This document shows, piece after piece, positions 57,976 through 64,000 of a stretch of 64,000 bases of DNA. The position numbers were made by a program, and so were the translations under genes. Source of the DNA: Hetaerina americana (lineage: Eukaryota > Arthropoda > Insecta > Odonata > Calopterygidae); assembly GCA_022747635.1 (NCBI GenBank), contig JAKTNV010000007.1, positions 3,979,905-4,043,904 on the forward strand. Reading direction: 5' to 3'. The stretch's first letter is position 1. Each line of letters opens with the position of its first letter. The notes beneath the pieces were generated by a model. It was not told the DNA's origin and ran no database searches. It saw nothing but the letters and a program-made list of their open reading frames with translations.

Positions 57976-59632
57976 TAACTCAACTACTTTCTCCCCGCGG
58001 TCATTCCTCGTGCCTAAACCGCAGTCCCCGACCTCGTCACCATCTCGTCCTTCACCTACCGTCGCATTCCAATCCCCCATCACTATCAAATGTTTCCCTG
58101 TAGGAACACACGCGATTATGACCTCTTATTGATCTTATACCCTTTCGACTTCTTCCTCCCTATGATTGTTCGATGACATGATCGTCGGTTCTGCTTTTAC
58201 ATTCACTTGTAATATTCTATCCGTTACTTCCTCTTTCTTAACTACGCATCTTCCAATATTTTCTTTAAATCTTTTGCCACCCCTCGTTCTCTTCAGGGCT
58301 TGGCTCTCTTCCCCTACGCTGTACATTACTATGTAACTATCAATTCAGTAATCGTCACCATTCTTCCATCTCACCTCACGTACCACTAAAAATATACATT
58401 TACTTTATTTCTCTCTTGCTTTAAATTTTGTAATTTTCCTTCCCTTAATTTCGTCTTAAGTATTTGAAGTCCCTATTCTAGTTGCTAATTCGGTTCTCTT
58501 CTGTGCTACTACTGTCACCTTCGGCTGGGTAGGATTTCGTTAGATGAGTTGGGTTCATAGTAAAAATTCTCTTGTTCTCTCTTGACGGACACGAAACCCA
58601 GCATCTCACCCTGCAATAAGCCCCTCTTCATCTCTGAGTACTTCCTTCCTCCCTTCATCCCGTCCAACATCCCAATCCTGTTCCTTCCCTTTCCTCGTTT
58701 GCCTAACACCTGACATTTTCCATGTATATCTGCGTCTTTTGTGGTGTCTAAACCAAGTGTTGGTGATGACTAACCCCTGTCTCCTGCAGAACTCAACTAC
58801 TTTCTCCCCGCGGTCATTCCTCGTGCCTAAACCGCAGTCCCCGACCTCGTCACCATCTCGTCCTTCACCTACCGTCGCATTCCAATCCCCCATCACTATC
58901 AAATGTTTCCCTGTAGGAACACACGCGATTATGACCTCTTATTGATCTTATACCCTTTCGACTTCTTCCTCCCTATGATTGTTCGATGACATGATCGTCG
59001 GTTCTGCTTTTACATTCACTTGTAATATTCTATCCGTTACTTCCTCTTTCTTAACTACGCATCTTCCAATATTTTCTTTAAATCTTTTGCCACCCCTCGT
59101 TCTCTTCAGGGCTTGGCTCTCTTCCCCTACGCTGTACATTACTATGTAACTATCAATTCAGTAATCGTCACCATTCTTCCATCTCACCTCACGTACCACT
59201 AAAAATATACATTTACTTTATTTCTCTCTTGCTTTAAATTTTGTAATTTTCCTTCCCTTAATTTCGTCTTAAGTATTTGAAGTCCCTATTCTAGTTGCTA
59301 ATTCGGTTCTCTTCTGTGCTACTACTGTCACCTTCGGCTGGGTAGGATTTCGTTAGATGAGTTGGGTTCATAGTAAAAATTCTCTTGTTCTCTCTTGACG
59401 GACACGAAACCCAGCATCTCACCCTGCAATAAGCCCCTCTTCATCTCTGAGTACTTCCTTCCTCCCTTCATCCCGTCCAACATCCCAATCCTGTTCCTTC
59501 CCTTTCCTCGTTTGCCTAACACCTGACATTTTCCATGTATATCTGCGTCTTTTGTGGTGTCTAAACCAAGTGTTGGTGATGACTAACCCCTGTCTCCTGC
59601 AGAACTCAACTACTTTCTCCCCGCGGTCATTC
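57976..59632 (-). repeat. Tandem duplication of RTE-derived unit, period 813 bp
   Basis: Bases 57976-58819 and 58789-59632 appear identical when compared at an offset of 813. The unit, read on the reverse strand, contains an RTE endonuclease segment (MGDWNATVGEGRDGDEVG, TNTWFRHHKRRRYTWKM), a direct junction to the RTE C-terminus (GKRGKGRNRIGMLDGMKGG), its 3' region, and the next endonuclease start (YSVGEESQALKRTRG). The junction joins RTE residue ~256 to ~957. Flanking RTE copies on both sides diverge from the unit, so the duplication is younger than the insertions. Confidence 0.9.
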
Positions 59633-60584
59633 CTTGTGCCTAAACCGTAGTCCCCCACCTCATCCCCATCTCTTCCTTCGCCTACCGTCGCATTCCAATC
59701 CCCCATTACTATCAAATGTTTCCCTGCAGGAGCACACCCGATTATGTCCTCTAACTGATCTTATCTTATCGACCTATTCTTCCTTATGGTTGCTCGGTGG
59801 CATGTATATCTGAATAATAACCAAGTTCGTTGGTTCTGCTTTCGTCTCTATTAGTAATAATCTACCCGGTACCTGCTCTATGTCGACTACGCTTCTTCCT
59901 ACCTCTTCATTTAATACTATGGCAACCCCTCGTTGGCTCTCGTCCCCGCCGCTGTATACTATTCTATAGTTATCACTCCATTAATCCACGCTACCCTTCC
60001 ATCTCACCTCGCATAGATCTAAAATATTTATTTTTCCCCTTTCCATCTCTCGCTTAAAATTCTCCAATTTCCCTGTCCTCATCATTGTCCTAACATTCCA
60101 CGTTCCTATTCTAACTAATTTGGTCTTCTTCTCCTTCGTCTTCTGTCCTGCTGACGATGGTTTTCCTTTGCAATGGTTTCGTGGGGTGACGACCGCGGAA
60201 GCCTTGCCTCCCCCGCTGCCGGGCACGACACACGGCCGATTAGACCGAGCCCCGTAGTGTCCAGGATTCAAAATCTGTACATAGTCCATCATATTTATCT
60301 TGGGAATGATAATTGAGGTGGTTTCCCGTTGCCTTCCTCAATAGTGTTTTCAACGTGGCAACATCCCTCAAATGACCGCCCCACTGGGGTCAGACGCCAT
60401 TGCAGCCGCCTCAGTGAGGAACAGACGCCGCGTGGACTACCTTTCGTCTGGCTCCTAACCTTCGACCTATCTGGCATTGGAGACCCTACCAGGAGCAATT
60501 ATTATTACTCCCGCCAGCACAGCTCTAGGGGTCATCGGAACGCACAAGCCCTTCCACCACGTCAAGGTTGTAGTCCGGGGAGGG
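59633..60584 (-). mobile_element. RTE LINE 5' half (5'UTR and endonuclease)
   Basis: The 5' end (GTCCGGGGAGGG on the forward strand) lies at 60584, next to a TA array. Reverse-strand sequence follows the intact element through the 5'UTR and into coding from ATG near 60291: YVQILNPGHYGARSN, RIGTWNVRTMMRTGK, CEVRW. An early stop and frameshifts then break the frame near 59990-59980. The MGDWNATVG segment is still open in another frame. Continues into the tandem duplication. Confidence 0.88.
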
Positions 60585-60586
60585 AT

Positions 60587-60638
<52 letters not shown>
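60585..60638. repeat. (TA)n microsatellite
   Basis: TA array directly abutting the 5' end of a reverse RTE copy. Confidence 0.97.
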
Positions 60639-62745
60639 GTGTATTTGTTTGAAACTTGGCCAGTATATAAAAGTAATAATTTGGGTCACACACGGGATGG
60701 CGAATCCTTCCAACCTGGAAGGAAATATATTTGTAGAAATAAATTAAGTATTCTAGTGTAAACCGTAAGAGATGCCTGGGGTATCAATACCTGATGATGT
60801 CGCTTGTGCGAGGAAAGTGGTATTGGCATAAAAAAAACTTTTACGTGAAAAAATACTTTTTATTTATTCAGTGACAACTGTTTCATTTTGTTCCACACAA
60901 ATAACAAAGAGGATCTTTTACTACAGGTATAAATACCCGCGACATGGATTTAACGGCAATGGGTATCGTTGCTGGCCCAATAATTCCATGACCCCATGCA
61001 GGAAGCAATGGCAGATGACATTTTTAACGGTGCTCTGAAGGTTGGCGAAGGCGCGTGCCTGGTCGTGCCGTCGGACGGTCACGCATGTCACCGAAGATGC
61101 ATTCCTCATCTGCAGGGTACTCCGTCTCCCACCCACGCATTCCGAATCTCCGCCATTCGATCCGCCCCTCGCCCTTACTCGTATTTCGCGAATGAGTTAG
61201 CCTCTCACCGGCCCGACCGCCTCCTCAAATAATTTTCCCGCATATTGCTGGACGGAATCGCATTCGCCGGCGAAGTTTATCGCACCGCTGTTAAACAGAT
61301 CGTGTGGATTAAGGGAAGGGGCAACGTGCTTATGCCCTGGTTCTCCCGGCCGTGTGTGTCTGCGGGAGGTGGACACATGTGGACGGCGTCCCAAATTCCG
61401 TCCCGCTATCGGGCGTGGGTGTGTGGGGGGAGAGGAGTATCATTGGCTCCGTGCCAAATCCTCTCGGTGGTCCCCATTCCGGCGGAGCTGTGGTGCCGCC
61501 TGTCGGGGGTTCGGGCGGAAGGAGGGCTTTTATGGGCCGGCCGAAGTATTTATATTGGGTCAGGTAATTTGGGAGGGGGAGAAGAGGGGGCATGTCCCGC
61601 CATTATCCTCCACTTGGCCACACGGGGGCGTGCGTCGGAAGTTAAATAATGAAACAGAAGTGAAGCGAAAACCTCACCACGCCCCCCCTCCCCCCTCTCC
61701 CTCCCCGCCCCCGGGAGCGGAGGCATCGCTGCAAACGGGACGACTGTCTAACACAGCGAGCGGATATCTCCTCCCACCTCCCTGCTATTTTATGCCCTCA
61801 CTTTTATTTAACTGCTGATGAGGTTTATTCATATGTGGGCATATAAAAAGAGAGCACGTGACCCATTTTACATTCCTGGATCAGATGCGGGGGCGTTAAG
61901 GGACGTGAACGGGAGAACGTGCCTAGGACTCTCGTTGCATTCAGCATTAACTGAATGGACAGGCGCACGCCCGCGGATGTCTCTGATCTCCATGTGGTGC
62001 GCGTCCGAGGGCAGGGAGCCGCGGCCAGGGACGCGTGGCTAGGGGCCCGAGTTAACTGATGGCTTGCCCTTCGGAGCAACCATGTCCGGCAGAAGAAGAT
62101 GGCGGTGACAATCAATCCACCATCGAAGAATGGCTATGCGGCCAGTGGGCACTGATTAAGTGAAGGGATATGAAGGCACAGCATACCACGGTTCGTCGAA
62201 ATGCCACCCGGGATGGATAAATTTAAAGGAGTATGATTTTGATTCTGCTCTTACCACTTAATACGTCACAGCTAATTGAGTGGAGATATTACTCGCTACA
62301 AACTGCCTTGTTATTTGTAAAACCGGGTTTAAATAAACTTGAGTTACGATAGCTGTATTTCAAGCAATTCACCAGACGAGGCATGTACAGGGATTGAAGA
62401 ATATGGCAAGAATAACCTTCAGTTTGCATACAGTGGAACAATGAACGGGATCTTCAAAAGAATTAAAAGATTCTTGTAGAACCAAGTACAGAGAAGAAAA
62501 GTACGTGATTGCAGGGATCAAATGAGTGTTGATAAGTGTAGCGCCCGGCATGTGGGTATACGCAGTTGATGGTACATAACATCAAGGTAATCCAGACTAA
62601 TACCAATGTGTTTGGCCGAAATGAAGAAGCCAATATAATGAACCATATGCACATGGAATAAATTTAGGGAATACAAATATTTTGCCATTTGGGCAGCGAT
62701 GGATTACCAACAATGGACGAAGTGTGAGCCACATACAAGGGCGTA
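60639..62745. other. No gene recognised; GC-rich 61000-62060
   Basis: A poly(A)-containing segment near 60830 follows the hammerhead-like motif (60791-60816). The block 61000-62060 is GC-rich with C/G-runs at 61410-61450 and 61680-61730. Frames up to 154 codons on the forward strand overlap in three phases and lack motifs; I do not regard them as genes. 62065-62745 is AT-rich and unassigned. Confidence 0.4.
60785..60825 (+). ncRNA. Hammerhead-core-like motif (CTGATGA...GAAA)
   Basis: CTGATGA (60791-60797), hairpin TCGC/GCGA (60800-60803 with 60808-60811, loop TTGT) and GAAA (60813-60816) follow hammerhead order exactly in the core. However, CAATAC before and GTATTG after the core pair with each other, giving an extended hairpin rather than clear stems I and III. 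Such motifs are common at the ends of some retroelements. Confidence 0.25.
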
Positions 62746-62749
62746 GATA

Positions 62750-63683
62750 CAAGGTCAGTCCCAAAAGCAGTGTGACTTATTTTTTCCCGGATGGACGGAC
62801 GGCGGTTTCTCCGGCCGAGTTCGAGGGACGGGAGTCTAAGGAAATGTTGGAGACCAGTCGCAATTGGGTCCCAACCGGGGGCGGAGGGCGGATTGTTCGT
62901 TTTCGAAATGTCTACAACGTGGCCGATCTACGCTCCTTCATGGACCGGTCATTGGAAAAGCGGTTAGCCATCAAAGTTTGCGTGAAACTGGGCAAAGCCG
63001 GGAGAGAGACTCATGACATGCTCGAGGCAGCTGATGGTGATAACGCCATGGGTAGATCTGCAGGGTGTTTTCAAGTGGCACAAGTTGTTTAGGGAGGAGG
63101 GTAGAGAAGATGTGAAAGACGACGAACATTGAGGACGCCCTTTGACACCAAAAAGCGACGAAAATATTGCGTAAGTGAAGGCTTTGTTGAACGGGGATCG
63201 CAGATTAAGTGTTCAAATGTTTTCTTATGACCTTGGCATCCCTAAAAGTGATGTGCGTCGAGTTTTGGTCGAAAGCACGGGCACGAGAGAGGTGTGTGTG
63301 CGAAGTTGGTGCCGCGGGTGTTCTCAGGCGAACAAAAGGAAACTCGCACGCGGATCACTGCCAAGAGCTTCTCGACCACGAGAGTGAGGATCCAAATTTT
63401 TTAGATAATGGTTCGCCAGAGTTCTATATCTTCTCCTGTCTCTAATTCGTCCTGAAAGAACGTCACCACGGCTCGGTGGAAGCGTGACAACAGGACGTGA
63501 AGAGGGAGCTTAGTAGCATTCCGGGTGCTGCCTTTCAGGAAGCGTAAGAGGCGTGGAAAACTCGCTGGCAGCGGTGTGTGGAATGCGCAATGGTGCTAAT
63601 TCGAAGACATTTGAATGGGTACTCCAATACTGGCAAAAAAACATGTTTTAAAATGTCATTCCTGCAACTTTAGGGACAGACCA
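62750..63683 (+). mobile_element. Mariner transposon 5, internally deleted relic (934 bp)
   Basis: Left end CAAGGTCAGTCCCAAAAG at 62750 after TA; right end, read in reverse, TATGGTCTGTCCCTAAAG, ending near 63683 before TA; the repeats are imperfect. Coding starts at ATG 62941: MDRSLEKRLAIKVCVKLGKA, a typical first helix-turn-helix, then a shift near 63060. The second (LLNGDRRLSVQMFSYDLGIP) ends in TREVC-KLVPR after a shift. The frame then follows LLDHESEDPNFLDN and jumps to a C-terminal part KERHHGSVEA, QQDVKRELSSIPGAAFQEA and WKTRWQRCVE. GDETW, HDNAP and the DD34D block are all missing. Inactive. Confidence 0.87.
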
Positions 63684-63729
63684 TATGCACGTGAATTAAT
63701 GAATTCGACGCAGGTGGTTATTCATTTCC

Positions 63730-63860
63730 TAACAGGTTTTTGACAATTTATGCCAATGACAATCTTTTCATGACTGCCATTCTTCTTTTAATGCCCATGC
63801 GTGGTGTGGATGCATCCATTGCCACAGACCCTGCCGGTGGCTTACGGGGATATCTTATAG
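63730..63860 (+). repeat. Dispersed repeat E, degraded forward copy
   Basis: GCCCATGCGTGGTGTGGATGC, then ATTGCCACAGACCCTGCCGG and TGGCTTACGGGGATAT follow the repeat E core with substitutions. It lies just after mariner 5. Confidence 0.45.
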
Positions 63861-64000
63861 AGGAGAACAAGAAGGGGGAGTGTGTGATGGAAAATCGATC
63901 TGAGGAATACTAATTTCCTCTCGCGATCCAAACCATTGAAAAGCAATAGACTCACAATCTGTCTCTCGAAAATAAATGCCCATCTAAATTCACTCGAAAT

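Noticed and set aside
61245..61818. 134- and 154-codon forward frames
   Set aside because: GC-rich overlapping frames without motifs; the Pro-run derives from C-runs.

Overview
This window is eukaryotic, repeat-dominated DNA, most likely from an arthropod with a large genome (an insect is my best guess; the taxon is inference). The basis is the mix of mobile elements: RTE-clade and Jockey-type LINEs, a Penelope-like element with a GIY-YIG domain, several mariner transposons, tRNA-derived SINEs and long (TA)n/(CA)n microsatellites. I see no spliced or single-exon host gene that I can defend, no rRNA and no canonical tRNA gene. Nearly everything recognisable is a mobile element or its wreckage, lying in AT-rich unassigned DNA broken by a few G-runs and GC-rich patches.

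Layout. 1-3.9 kb: a mariner relic, RTE fragments in both orientations and two abutting SINEs. 3.9-8.2 kb: AT-rich, with one decayed protein relic. 8.2-12.9 kb: a tandemly organised tRNA-headed repeat, GC-rich patches and microsatellites. 12.9-21.4 kb: an RTE 3' end fused to an inverted half of a Penelope-like element, the other half of that element in the opposite orientation, then an almost full-length but broken Jockey-type LINE (15.9-21.3 kb) with another repeat inside its ORF1. 21.7-25.1 kb: the highlight, a full-length RTE element with an intact 990-codon endonuclease/reverse transcriptase ORF, poly(A) and an 11-bp target-site duplication. 27.3-33.4 kb: a stack of SINEs, RTE pieces and three mariners separated by (TA)n tracts. 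33.4-56.2 kb: mostly unassigned, with scattered SINEs, old RTE relics and a further decayed mariner (44.8 kb). 56.2-60.6 kb: reverse-strand RTE material carrying an apparently perfect 813-bp-period tandem duplication. 62.7-63.9 kb: another internally deleted mariner and a short repeat.

How the parts relate. The single intact protein (22015-24987) carries both enzymatic activities needed for RTE retrotransposition and is the plausible source of the many RTE fragments here. All mariner copies are non-autonomous; several lack the same central catalytic block. The SINE-like families would need RNA polymerase III and a LINE in trans; which LINE serves which family cannot be decided from this window. 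Recurrent themes worth following are TA microsatellites as mariner landing sites, snap-back inverted duplications at element edges, and element-element chimeras that keep open reading frames.
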